NCBI GenBank assembly: GCA_029931535.1
Contig: JAQPZY010000789.1
Span: forward strand, 124,001 to 188,000
Source: Margaritifera margaritifera
Lineage: Eukaryota; Mollusca; Bivalvia; Unionida; Margaritiferidae
Length of the DNA stretch: 64,000 nucleotides
Direction of reading: 5' to 3'
The first letter of the stretch is position 1, and each line of letters begins with the position of its first letter. The notes beneath the pieces were generated by a model that saw only the letters and a program-made list of their open reading frames with translations, was not told the DNA's origin and did no database searches. This document shows, one piece after another, positions 40,842-51,806 of this stretch. A program made the translations under genes and the position numbers.

Positions 40842-41527
40842 TTATTTGTACTTACATTAAGTCGGTAAATTATGATTTCAAGTGTTAACAGCAAGAGAAG
40901 AATCCATTAATATGCTCTGCACTCATTCTTTCATAGACGTGATTGTTTCCTTGCATTTGATTTTTGAAAAGTTTGATTGATAAACATTGGTTTGATTAGT
41001 TTGCAGATCAACTCAATCTTTTGTGTCATCCAAACATTTTTTCAAACTATGTCTGCTTCTTGGTATTTCAAATCATGTACAGTCTTTTCCTTTGTTGATC
41101 ATCGGATTCACAACAGAGTTAAAGTAAAGATTGTTTTTTAAAGTATAAATCTATCTGACTGATTGAATGTGATAACGTGTTGATTGCGACAACATCAGAC
41201 TTGAGGTGCGATTCAGAGAGAGTCGTCATGTTCATTACCACAATGATTCAAAATACCACTATGATTTTAAATTTTTTTCAAGGAATAGCTAATGAAACAA
41301 ATGACAAATCTCAAGGTATAATTATGCTTAGGTTTTCCTGGTCTTCGTTTGATTATGAACAAAAATAAATTATTTTGATTTTTAACAAGCGCAAAATAGT
41401 TCAATATATTTGAAACATTCAAATAATATTAGCATACACATCGATCAAAATACAATGAAAACTAGTTTGCTGGAAGAGCAAAAGTGTGTGTCAGGGATAG
41501 AAATAAAAACACAGTTAGACACATGTG

Positions 41528-41558
<31 letters not shown>

Positions 41559-44229
41559 TGTTTTTTTTGCAATTTCAAAACAACTCATAACTTCGGCTCC
41601 TTGCGATAGCGACATCAACTGTTCGAGATATCAGTTACTGAATATAGGTGTCAATCCAAACAAATCTTTTATTAAATGTTTTTGTCTTTCAAATTATAAT
41701 AAATGTAACTAGAGCAGTAAAAATGTACATACGTAGACAATCAAATGAATGATTACGGTAATACTCCTCGTCCACCTCGTCGATGTTCATACATAAAGCT
41801 GTCAAGGAAATGGAATATATATCTTTTTATTAAATCTGTATAAACTAAATACAATGTCTGAATAATATAGCAACGATACAAAGTAATTTTATTTCGTAAG
41901 TAAATTATCTTACCGAAGAGAAGAGAGCAAATTAAAATTATATAGAACTTTGAAAACAAGGTACACACTCTCAGAAACTACCTGAATTGGATGAAAAATA
42001 TATCATGAAGAAAATATAATACAAAACTTTGTATCGCAAACCAGTCTTTGGAAACAAAATATATGCAAAAAGAATAGCAAGGGATTCAAGACTTTTCAAA
42101 TTTGCTAATTCAGGAGACGACGAAGAATTTTTAAGACTCAGTGCTAGGAAAAATACAACTATGAAAAAGCATTATTCTTTTATTCGATCATTGTAATACT
42201 AAAATCCCAGATATTTGCAACCTTAATAATCCCGCAGAGAAGGATAAGGTTCAGAAAATACTACTTTTTTTCAGCAGGGCTCATAATTTGGATTAGGTCT
42301 TGATAAAATATCCTATGATGAGAGGAAAGACAATTCTATGGAGTCATAAGCCCGTTACTATATATGTGTTCTAGTCTCATTAAATGAGAATTATAAGACT
42401 AGTTCAATACAGTTAATACTGTGTACGTCCAATTGTATTTGTGATTGACATGAATTCAACCCACAGGGGCATTAAAATGTCATTAAAAAGAGTACTATCA
42501 TATCTTGACGTCATATTCAAAGTAATTAATAACAATCTGATTTTCTCTGATTCACGTTCAAAATCCTGATTTAGAGAGTGCACAAAAATTACAAATACTA
42601 ATGTATATGACCAGCCATTTACTTCTAGATACCAATGAGTATCAGAACTTTGCCTGTTTATGCTTTAAATCTTGACATCGACTACCTTGATCTCATCTTA
42701 TATTTCCTGTACGTTATGCTTTCCTTCTATATTAAAGTACTATTAGTCACACAATAGTAATGTGTGGCGATATGGCCTCAAATATTACTATATGACCTCA
42801 AACGTGAATTTAAAATTGAGGTTATAATTTGTTTGTTTTTGAGTGTCTATGGCCTCTAACGAAAAATGTAATGTTAAAACTTCACATACTATCCAACACG
42901 CCTTTCGTAGTGACCAACACCCAGTCATGTACTATCCATTATCCCCACACTTACTATCTAACACCCCACATTTACAATTCAACACACCGTCTGAAGTGAC
43001 CAACATTACTCATCTACTAACCAACGGGCATTAGTGCTGACACATAGACAAACATACTTATACACTATCACACATGGAGTGAAAGAAGAGAAAAGAATAG
43101 GAGTGCTTACACACATACACAAACATGGCTTTCCGTAGACTTTAAACAGGATGGAGAGAAGAAGACACACACACTTAAGGACAAGCATTGCCTTACTTTT
43201 ACTATCCAAAAAGTGTGTTAAAACATATCCGTTGTCAAATGTTGTATGTTGCCAAGTGAGGTTTAGAATTTGCAATAGAATGTAGGATTTTGTCAATTTT
43301 GCCACTTTTGAGTTTATTCTCTTACTAAACGGCCACCCATTGTCGCTTGAAAACACTAGCAGAAAGTTTTGGTGCAAAAATATCCAGTGCTAAGTGAGGC
43401 AGATTGGGTTCTTCAGTTTGTTACAAATTTACGTTTGCCACCCTAGATTTAGCACACTGACTGATCTTTGCTTACCCAACGTCACCTCACTTCGTTACAA
43501 ATGTTTCTTGTTTGTATTTAACACGCTGAGTGAAATGTTACATATGAGCTTTTGAGACGAGAGTCAGTTTGCCATATTCTCAAACTACGTCAGAATTTGA
43601 CATGCAGTTAAGGGTTTTACTTGTACTGTAAGGCTGTAACATTTTCTATTTGCTTTTTTTTAAAACGGCAAAACCAAAGTACATTGAAGTCATATATAGT
43701 ACATGGAGTGTTTGTAATTACACTGGTCTACAGCCAAAGTGCTTCCGCAATAAATGTTGTCAAACTTTACTAATTCTGGGTCACTGAGAACGAAAATTAT
43801 GCTTAAAATTGTTGATTGGCTCTAGTTTTAAAGATATGAAACTGAGTCAGTGTATACAACCCTTGACTTGGGAATGGCGGAGGATAAGTGAGTTATAAAG
43901 GGAAGGGATCTCAATTTAAACCAGAAATGACTCAAATACATCTTCGCTGAATCTATGAATAAATCTATGACTGGGTTTGGACAGTACTTGCTTTTTAGGC
44001 AAAACAATGAATGATGCAATCTGAAGCAGGTATTGCGTCATACATGATATGAATTGCTTCATGTTATTCCTATAAGTCATGGATGATGCAGTCATAACTA
44101 AGCTTACATCACTCTGCTGAAGAAATTGCCCTATATCAGCTCTACAAATCATACAGTGTCGTGCTCTCTTATTTGTCAGTGTTTGATTTTGCAAAGGGAC
44201 GCATTTCTGTTTAGATAAAGTGAGCAGAG
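40842..44229. other. No gene recognised
   Basis: AT-rich DNA with a (GA)n run at 41,528-41,556. A short block near 42,035-42,180 (frame with IYAKRIARDSRLFKFANSG) looks coding-like but was not identified. The AC-rich stretch 42,890-43,180 resembles in composition the non-coding arms of element B, without clear alignment. Confidence 0.4.
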
Positions 44230-45918
44230 ATGCCTCGTACTTGTGTGAACAATGCAGATAACTTCTGCTATGTTTGTGGTGAAGTGACTTTTGCATCACA
44301 AAAGCGCAGTATAACCATTATGGTTAAGAAAGCCTATCACCTTTATTTTGGCTGCAAAATTGGAGATTAGGACAATATTTGGGCCCCACACATATGCTGC
44401 AGCACTTGTACAACAAATCTTCGCCAGTGGTTGAACAGGAAACTAAAATATATGCCTTTTGCAGTGCCAATGATTTGGAGAGAGCCAACAGATCATATCA
44501 GCAATTGTTACTTCTGCATGGTGCCTCCAGTTGGAAAAGGTGTGTCAACGAAGAAAAAGTGGACTGTGCATTATCCAAACATTCCATCAGCTATACGCCC
44601 AGTACCCACGGAGAAGGACTGCCGGTTCTCACTTGAGTCAGACGAGGAAGAGGAAGAGGATGAAACTTCCAGTCCTGAACCATCAATGTCACATGACCCA
44701 TATTTTCTCCATTCCTCCTCCTCTGAACCACACCTCATAACACAAGGTGAACTGAATGACCTTGTCAGGGATTTAGAACTACCCAAGAGTAAGGCAGAGC
44801 TGTTGGGCTCCAGACTACTGCAGTTGGGCTCCAGACTACTGCAGTGGAATCTCCTGGCAAGTGATGTTAGGGTTTCCATGTTCCGTGACCGTCAAAAGGA
44901 TTTTGTCCCATTCTTCTTCATGGAAAGTGATCTTGTAGCCTGCAACAACATCGATGGTGTGATGGCAGCCCTCAACATCGTTCATAATCCAGATGAGTGG
45001 AGACTGTTCATTGATTCATCGAAGACGAGTCTTAAAGCTATTTTGCTGCATAATGGCAGTGTTTTGCCATCAATTCCAGTTGGTCATGCAGTCCATATGA
45101 AGGAAACCTATGAAAACATGAAACAACTTTTGAGGTGCATAAACTATGACTAACATCAGTGCCAGCTTTGTGGCGATTTCAAGGTTCTTGCTCTCTTGCT
45201 TGGTCTGCAGACTGGATACACAGAGTACTGCTGTTTTCGCTGCGAATGGGATAGTCGTGAAAGAGATTCCCACTACATCAAGAGAGATTGGCCGCTCCGA
45301 CAGTCATTGGAGCCTGGGATGAAAAGTGTTCAGCATCCACCACTTGTTGAATCAAGGAAGAGTTTTTTACCAGCCTTGCAGATCAAGCTGGCTCTGATGA
45401 AGACTTTTGTCAAGGCCATGGGCAAAACACAAGCAGCTTTCAAGTACCTCCGTGGAAGATTTCCAAGGTTAAGTGAAGATAAGATAAAGGAAGGTGTCTT
45501 TGTTGGTATTCGTGAACTTCTTCAAGATGATGCATTTCACCGTGCACTGCGTGGCAAGGAAAAGACGGCATGGAAAGCCTTCCAGTTAGTGGCAACAACT
45601 TTTCTTGTAAACAACAAGGCAGACAACTACAGAGAGTTGGTGGAAAACCTCCTCAAGGCATACAAAAGCCTTTGTTGCAACATGTCACTAAAGATACAAT
45701 TTTTGCACTCTCATTTAGATTTGTTTCCACCGAACTGCGGAGCAGTGAGCGACGAGCACGGCGAGCGATTTCACCAGGACATTGCAACAATGGAGAAACG
45801 ATATCAGGGCAGATGGAGCCCATCAAAGCTGGAAGACTATTGCTGGACAGTGACAAGAGATCCTCCATTTAATGAATACAAGATACAAGCCAAGAAGCGC
45901 CGAGTAGACACTGAATAA
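44230..45918 (+). pseudogene. Unnamed metazoan transposase-like family member, two nonsense codons
   Basis: One frame runs from ATG 44,230 to TAA 45,918 (562 codons) broken only by TAG at 44,368-44,370 and TAA at 45,151-45,153. The N-terminus MPRTCVNNADNFCYVCGE plus a later CCSTC gives a C2-C2 zinc-finger pattern. An acidic linker (about residues 137-160) follows. Later landmarks are RLFIDSSKTSLKAILLHNG, CFRCEWDSR and SDEHGERFHQD; these Asp, Asp and Glu positions could form a DDE-type RNase H centre, which is my inference. I recall very similar intronless proteins in many insects, cnidarians and molluscs, annotated only as uncharacterised. A 21-bp tandem duplication (GLGSRLLQ repeat) lies near 44,803-44,844. 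Flanking inverted repeats were not found. Confidence 0.7.
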
Positions 45919-46640
45919 GGACTAAACTATGTACTTATATATACATAATAGTTTTTTTACTTTTGTTTCAATATATTTTTTATTTATATAACCCTTTTGC
46001 TGTTTTTTAAAGTGTTACATAAACAGGACAGGTGAAATATTATCATGTAAAGCAACCATAAACACATGAAAAGACCTAGGTTTACAATTTATGATTAAAA
46101 GTCTACTATGTACACAATATACATAGACGTAAAATTTTAAAACTTAAATATATTGGAAACATTATCCAATCAGTTGTTTTAATTGTCATATTTTAATTCA
46201 GCACATCAAAATCCCTAATAAATAGCACATTTTATCTTTGAAGCAGAGACTTCTAAAAAATTGTAGACCAGTGTTATTAATACATATTTTTTACCCGTAA
46301 AAATTGCGGAGTGACTCTTGTCCTATGAAAAGATTGGATTCGTAAGATTTTGTATAGCAACAGTTGTAACCCTATACCGTTGCTCTAAACGTTGGATATA
46401 ATGTTTTGTGCCAAACCTAAGATTGAGAGAGAGAGAGAGAGAGTGAAAGTAAAAATCTTAGTCAAAAGAAGTTTTGCAAAACACAAACAAAAACAAAACA
46501 AAACAAATCAATCAAAACCATTTTTTTAAATCAACATTATTTTAATGCCACCTGCTAACTCAACTATCAAGAAAGGAAGATGAAGGCGGGCTAGTTTCTT
46601 TCTCTTCATGTACAACTGACATATGCCAAGCTAAAAATGT
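45919..46640. other. No gene recognised
   Basis: AT-rich DNA with a (GA)n run at 46,425-46,443 and AAAC repeats near 46,485-46,505. The left end of element A may lie here, but I could not locate a terminal repeat. Confidence 0.4.
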
Positions 46641-46647
46641 TAAAACA

Positions 46648-46795
46648 TGAACGTATTTACAAGGTTGACAACGTTGTGGAGTAAGACTAGACTTTCAGTC
46701 ATCTAGTACAGTGTAATTTTGCCATCGATGCACACTTCGTTTATGAGCTAAAGAAAATAGACAACCAAAAGTTTGAAAAAACTACCTTTCTCTTT
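46648..46795. other. Non-coding segment shared by elements A and B
   Basis: Similar by eye to 53,495-53,640 and, inverted, to 61,745-61,880. Shared stretches include ACAACGTTGTNG, TAAGACTAGA, CAGTGTNNTTTTNCCATCNATG and GAGCTAANGAAAATAGA. No ORF is shared. Its retention in two diverged elements suggests common ancestry and perhaps a functional non-coding region. Confidence 0.6.
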
Positions 46796-46799
46796 TTTC

Positions 46800-47230
46800 A
46801 TCGTTTCGAGAGAAATCACTTCCAAAACAAGTCAGTACATGTTCTCGTTGGAATCCAGGACTGCGTTGATGACTAAAGTACACACAATATTCTCCACACA
46901 CTATTGAATCTGATCCTTGTAATCTCACATTATTGACGCAGCGACTCTTCTCCTAAAGTCGATGATTTCGTCTTCCAAGAGAAATCAAATTCTTCTACAC
47001 TGTTGTCGCTGGGAAAGTAGACGGCTACCCAATGAGTTCCTGGGCGATGACTGTCGTCTGTGTTAATGACATGATCTCGAACGTCTTAATGTTTTCGATG
47101 AGGAAGTTCATCTTCTGCACACACTACTAGATTCCAAGAAGCTGTGTACGAACTGTGGATAAAAAGATAATGAAGTTCCCATGTATTCATTCTTCACAGG
47201 TCACACTTGACTGTTTTCTTGAAAAGATAT
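46800..47230 (-). pseudogene. Adenovirus-type maturation cysteine protease remnant (element A)
   Basis: The Ulp1/adenain-like protease of Polinton and adenovirus-like elements cleaves capsid proteins. The minus strand shows an EDELP-like N-terminal segment near 47,110, then GTHWVAVYFPSDN with the catalytic His at 47,032-47,034. After a frame change comes VCGEYCVYF (about 46,876-46,902), the catalytic Cys box. Stops lie between the blocks. The gene sits downstream of the capsid genes, in the same direction. Identification is from motif order and spacing; the acidic catalytic residue was not assigned. Confidence 0.65.
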
Positions 47231-47527
47231 GTCAAATAAGTCGATAAACGGTAAGTTTCGGTATTCTGTTGCAAGAAAGCTTTGATGCGTTTTGTCTAAA
47301 AAGAAGCGAATGAAGGTAAGGAATGGTTACTCAAGTCTTTTTATCACTCTTTTAAGGGTTTCTATTCTGAGATGAACGTCCACGCTTCTTCTAGATACTC
47401 TTCCAACTTTTCTTCTTGACTCATCATCGATCATTTGTCATGGTGCACTTCAGTATCATGATCGATTTCACAAACATAACAATGTTCCCTGGTCAGCCAA
47501 GTGGCAAGCAAGACTGGGGACTTAGTG

Positions 47528-47850
47528 TTATTCTTTTTCTGACCATAGTGACATCATGACTGTATCTTTTTTCGTTTCTCCAGTTTGTGTCTCTGACTGC
47601 TTTTCTGGTTGCAAAACATCATCCTCTTCGCCTATGTCTATGACTTTGTGTACCAAATGTATCTTTTCTTCTTCTCCACTTGAAGTTGGGATCTGTGACT
47701 GCTTTTCTGGATGCAAAACATCATCCTCGTTGCCGCCATCCATGGCTTTGTGTTCTATATATTTCCTTCTTCTTTGTCATCCTCTTATTAGTGGCTGTGA
47801 CTGCTGTTCTGGATTAAAAACATCCTTCTCAATTGGTTCATGTTCCATCT
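47528..47850 (-). pseudogene. Acidic repeat ORF (element A)
   Basis: The minus strand 47,743-47,528 is open and encodes EDDVLHPEKQSQ and EDDVLQPEKQSE repeats. A third, more diverged unit (DVFNPEQQSQ) lies upstream at about 47,790-47,840 before a stop. Units are about 100 bp apart in DNA. It lies between the capsid-like gene and the protease. Function unknown. Confidence 0.4.
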
Positions 47851-47879
47851 TTTTAAATAGCCTAAGATCCCCTCTCTCA

Positions 47880-49140
47880 GACTATTGATTTCCAGAGTAT
47901 TATCAAATTCTGCATACAAGATTAGGTATACTGTGTTCACCAGAGCCAGTGTTCCACACGGAGTTGGCCTGATTTTATAGGGTCAAAATATCTCTCGTCG
48001 CTGCCTTGGTCTAGAGTGAAATCAAATCCCCGCAAAGCATATCCTCCCGCATAATCGTCGTACTAAATGCCGTGGTTAATGTTGGTTCCTAATTGTTCGG
48101 TGGTTTCAAACCGAGTCAAGTAAGATCTCAAGTAATTGTTTTTAGAAAAGTTAGGTTCGAATGGTCTGGTACACAACGTCTGGACTTCTCGGGTGACTTC
48201 AATCTTGGATACTTTGAAATGTTGGACTTCAAAAGGATTTAGATCAATAACATCCGCTGAGGGCCATATTGCTGACAATACCAATGAGCAAACATTTTTG
48301 AAATTGAGCATGGAACACAAAATCTTTGATCTTGGTTCGGAGGCCAGAAGCAATGGTGAAGGCTGTGACTTCCACTGGTCGTACCGGATACTTGGCTGTT
48401 ATTCTCCCCAGAGTCTGATTTATTTCGTTTCCACTTTATGCAAGACTTCTACACATCGAACATAACGATTGGCTTCTTCAATGATAGTATTTTACTCGTT
48501 AACATTAGCCATGAAATGAAAAACAGTACTACTTCAATTCAGTCTCAGACATACATCCACGCCATTCAACAAACACTTGTCTTGCAACCATATGTCCAAG
48601 TGTAAACGATCCATCATTTCTAAACTACGTGCTTGTTTGATTTATGTTTGACGGTAGTTAAATCCAACATTGTGAGGATCGTCATCTTATGTCAACACAG
48701 TGTCGTTTAAGGCATCCAAATTGTCAGGTTTCCACGGAACTGAGGCATCCAGATGTGTATTCGTGACTTTTTCCGTATGTCAAGAGAGCTAAGCTCGGTA
48801 TTGTAAGTGTCCATGCTGCTTCTAATCATTTTGTTCAAGTACAAATCCATGTCGCAGAAAAATGAATGCATTAAATTATTGGCGGGAGCTACTTTAGCAA
48901 CAGGACCTTGATTGGTGTTGTCCGTTTTGAGAACCTGGTCTTTCTGTACAAGTAAATGTTATTTAGATCGATGTAATCTTCAGTTTGTCCTTTAATTAAA
49001 ACTCGATTAGAGCTGAGTGGTAAAAGACGATACAGAATGAAATTCTACCCATTGGGATCCTTGCATCGTCATCGTCGCCAGTGGCATGGCAAACAGATCG
49101 AGCTCTGAGTTGAAATATTTGAAAGAATATCGGTGCTTTG
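47880..49140 (-). pseudogene. Major-capsid-like protein remnant (F54H12.2-like; element A)
   Basis: Several minus-strand blocks, in the right order but in different frames, resemble the invertebrate family typified by C. elegans F54H12.2, which I regard as a jelly-roll capsid candidate of virus-like elements. They are EDYIDLNNIYLY (about 48,948-48,985), FCDMDLYLNKMIRSSMDTY (about 48,805-48,862), FEPNFSKNNYLRSYLTRF (about 48,103-48,156) and GYALRGFDFTLDQ (about 48,010-48,050). The longest open piece is 48,353-48,063. Many stops and frameshifts show long decay. Family assignment is from memory of motifs, not a search. Confidence 0.6.
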
Positions 49141-49289
49141 TTTATCTTTATTTTGTAATAACAAATGACCACATCTCTGACTGCTGTTGTTCTTTTTTTT
49201 CTAGGCGTGTTTCGGAGGTTTGAAGAGCTTTCTGTGTCTTTTTCTGCCTTGTCCTTGCTGTGGCGTAGAGGAGGAATCAATGTGTTCGC

Positions 49290-49580
49290 TAGAAGTGTGA
49301 AGTGAATTTATGGGTGTCCCGGCAACCCAGGGGTTATTTTCCTGTCTGAATCAACACATTTGTTTCTGTTTTCATGAATGATTGTTTGGGACTTTGTTTT
49401 TTGTCGATGTTTACGTTTTGGAGAAATTATTTTCCTTGCTTCAAAGCTAAATCTTTTAAGACATGCAATCCTCGAGTGACCATAGGTTTTAAGGTCGGTG
49501 CTACAGTACGAAAAGCCGAATTTAGCATAACTCCTAAACCATGTCCACGTGTTCTATCTACCCTTCGGCATACAGCATGA
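49290..49580 (-). pseudogene. Basic minor-capsid-like remnant (element A)
   Basis: One minus-strand frame encodes GHGLGVMLNSAFRTVAPTLK, then a basic tail rich in K and R. The glycine/hydrophobic start, amphipathic helix and basic tail resemble minor capsid (pVI/pX-like) proteins of Polinton- and adenovirus-like elements. It lies between the two capsid-type genes, the usual place. The evidence is positional and compositional only. Confidence 0.35.
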
Positions 49581-49639
49581 TACATTTGTCACAATTCAGT
49601 ATAGAATCGTTTTTGAACATGTAGTTTCACGGTGACTTT

Positions 49640-50503
49640 ACGTTTTTAGAATAAAATGTTTTGTCCAAGGTCTCTCCTTGTACTAATATGGACACTATCA
49701 AAATACGATTCACTGACAAGTAGATAATGAGGATGTACAAATTCTCGGTGAACGTGATAGGTCTTTCCTTCTTCTTCGTAAGTGCCAATGGAAGAATACT
49801 CTTTGAAAACAATGACTCGTAGCAACGAGACAGATGTGTTTCCCACTACGTTTTACTCGACCACATTAAAGTATTCAAACATCAATTTCAGTCCTTTGTT
49901 CAATGCGATAGGGTAGCGAAACTACTTGAAGACTCGGTTGTAGTTGTTGTTGATGTCTTTATCGGGAACGATAGATACGTTTCCACTCAGAATAGCAAAC
50001 AAACAGGGAGAAAAAGTGATGGACAGCGTTTTGCTGTCGGAAAAATCCAGTCTGAGACGATGAGAAGTTGGATGGTACTCGATCAGCACACTTCGGTGAC
50101 TTTTGTCCAGTGCTTTGCCAAACTGATCGATAATCATAGCCGAAATCGTTTCAACGAAATGTCGAGCAATAAAATATAACCCTGAAGGTATTCTCATGAT
50201 ATCGATATTCAATTAGGGATCTGCTGGTGCTGGTTTTTTGGATTCATAAAAGCCAGGATTCGCTGGAGGTGGTTTTGTGGCTTCGTAAAAGCCAAGATTA
50301 TTTTTTACCAAGTGTTCTTGGATTTGTTCGTTGAGGATTTCTACGACGAAAGTGGTTTCATCTTCGATCACATTCCATACTTGAGCTTTGCGATCCAGTT
50401 GTATGGACTTGTCTAATTTGGCAGTGAAACAATATAATTTTTTGTTGGGAAATACACCCATAGAAGTGTCACGAGGTAATATTAAATACAATTGGTTACT
50501 CAT
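49640..50503 (-). pseudogene. Capsid-associated protein of virus-like element (element A)
   Basis: Starts MSNQLYLILPRDTSMGVFPN at 50,503. An in-frame TAA at 50,213-50,215 is followed without frame change by IMRIPSGLYF and on to 49,922; after a shift, GNTSVSLLRVIVF and EFVHPHYLLVSESYF continue to 49,646. The sequence pattern L-P-x-[ND]-x-S-M-x-x-F-P-x-N with a later I-P-x-G-x-Y segment is common to a family found beside F54H12.2-like genes in many invertebrate genomes; a virion role is plausible but unproven. A duplicated GFYE.KPPPANP/KPAPADP segment ends the first half. Confidence 0.55.
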
Positions 50504-50540
50504 AGTTTGATGGTTATGGTCTCCAAGGAGTCACTCGATG

Positions 50541-50732
50541 TCAAAGGGGAATTTTCCAAGGTAATAGAGGACGGCTACTGTGATTAGAAAAGTTGTGGCT
50601 GGCATTGAAGTTGAAGTGGCTGCCGTTGTTGCTGCTCTCGGTATATTTCAACGAAGCATTAGGAAGAAGATAACCAATACTGGTGCTGAGTAAAATAGTC
50701 CACAGTTGTTTAACTCTTTGTTGCAAACTCAT
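50541..50732 (-). CDS. Small hydrophobic ORF (element A)
   Basis: A 63-codon ATG-started frame containing a hydrophobic stretch (LWTILLSTSIGYLLPNAS), followed 37 bp later by the capsid-associated gene. Compact same-strand spacing fits a virus-like gene block. I do not recognise the family, and chance cannot be excluded at this length. Confidence 0.3.
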   Translation of the reverse strand: MSLQQRVKQLWTILLSTSIGYLLPNASLKYTESSNNGSHFNFNASHNFSNHSSRPLLPWKIPL

Positions 50733-50899
50733 ATTTCTGCTGACCGCTCAAATAACACAATGCATCACACAGTTTGGGCAGAAAAAGACAATTTGATTTT
50801 TAAGAACACTTTTTTACACACTACAGAGACAGTGGTTGTTATTGTTGTTGTTTTTGTAGTTCTTGGAGAGATGAACTCTGAGAAGGCCATGCAGTGGTG

Positions 50900-51065
50900 T
50901 TAAACGGCATGATGATGACTTCTGCTTCTTTTTATAGTCGATGACTTGTGAAGATGCAATCCAAGAATCGAAACGGATTCAATATCGTACACGTCGTTTT
51001 CTTTCTTATTCACTGGTTGTAACTCAGGCAAGTAAAAAGTTCCTTTTAACACTTCTACGTTCATA
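50900..51065 (-). pseudogene. Integrase C-terminal end, 3' piece, split by element B
   Basis: The minus strand is open from the element B insertion point to a TAA at 50,900-50,902. It encodes KGTFYLPELQPV and DVYDIESV, the pattern of the chromodomain-like C-terminus of integrases from virus-like elements. The 5' piece lies at 63,886-64,000. The frame stays open across the site if element B and one target duplicate are ignored, so the insertion interrupted a gene that was still open at that point. Confidence 0.6.
51060..51065. repeat. Target-site duplication, left (TTCATA)
   Basis: TTCATA directly precedes the AG-starting terminus of element B and recurs directly after its other terminus at 63,886-63,891. 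A 6-bp duplication is the Polinton/Maverick signature. Confidence 0.88.
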
Positions 51066-51230
51066 AGTAGTATAGGTGGGGTACTGGGGGTCTAGGGGGT
51101 CTCCTATGTTAAAAAGGGTAAAAAGAATATAGGGTCAAAATTTATAGGGTCATGGGAAATGGAACATGGAGGGGGTACTTGGGGGTTATACGAGAAAGAG
51201 GAACAGCCGTGAAGCACTTGGGGGTCATAC

Positions 51231-51271
51231 ACACACACACACACACACATACACACATATAATTATATATG

Positions 51272-51336
<65 letters not shown>
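51231..51336. repeat. (AC)n and (TA)n microsatellites near left terminus
   Basis: An AC run at 51,231-51,257 and TA runs to 51,336. The matching position in the right arm (63,631-63,722) has an AT run and a GT run of different lengths, so the repeats have drifted independently. Confidence 0.95.
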
Positions 51337-51338
<2 letters not shown>

Positions 51339-51497
51339 TAATAATGAAAAAATAATCTTTTCTTTAAAAATGGATAGTGAACATCTCATAGAGGGTCTTC
51401 TTTTCCTTAGACTTCGTCGGACTTAAGGCCCGTAGATCAATACCCGCTTCAAGCACCCTTGTCGTTCCACATAAATTCTTCGTTTCCAGAGGGCTGT

Positions 51498-51602
51498 CTA
51501 GGTCATCTTCGTAATCGCCCATGAGGGTTTGACATACATGGGATAGTCCTGATTGAAGAGCATTCCCGAGACGATGTTCGATGATTCCACTGAGCAATAC
51601 AT
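51498..51602 (-). pseudogene. Short element B gene, left copy, truncated by nonsense codon
   Basis: Same ATG-started frame as 63,404-63,583 (MYCSVESSNIVSGMLF). Here a TAG at 51,498-51,500 replaces the GAG-containing codon of the right copy, leaving 34 codons. The AATAAA of the right copy reads AAGAAA here. Either this copy is dead or the frame was never coding. Confidence 0.4.
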
Positions 51603-51806
51603 CTTGAGAACCGGTGAAGCTTTATGAGACAAGCGGTAGTATATATAGCCTAAGAGTGAATCGAAATGGATCGAAATGAGCTAGCAATCCAATGGCGCGT
51701 TACAAGCTGGTAGGTTTTTCTTCCAATAGGAAGAGAGCGGGGTGTGACGTCATCTTGAGTATATAGGCATCACAGCGTTCGTAGAGATTTTACCTTGAGC
51801 GGCATA
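51603..51806. promoter_or_regulatory. Divergent promoter with CRE, CCAAT and two TATA boxes
   Basis: Between the short minus-strand gene (ATG 51,602) and the coiled-coil gene (ATG 51,807). A perfect CRE, TGACGTCA, lies at 51,745-51,752, 8 bp before the TATA-like GTATATAGG (51,759-51,767). CCAAT occurs at about 51,690 and 51,724. A TATATATA box for the minus-strand gene lies at about 51,646-51,655. Known roles: CREB/ATF and NF-Y sites; use here is inferred. Confidence 0.6.

Noticed and set aside
42843..43034. 63-residue H/P/T-rich ORF
   Set aside because: Arises from AC-rich, semi-repetitive sequence.
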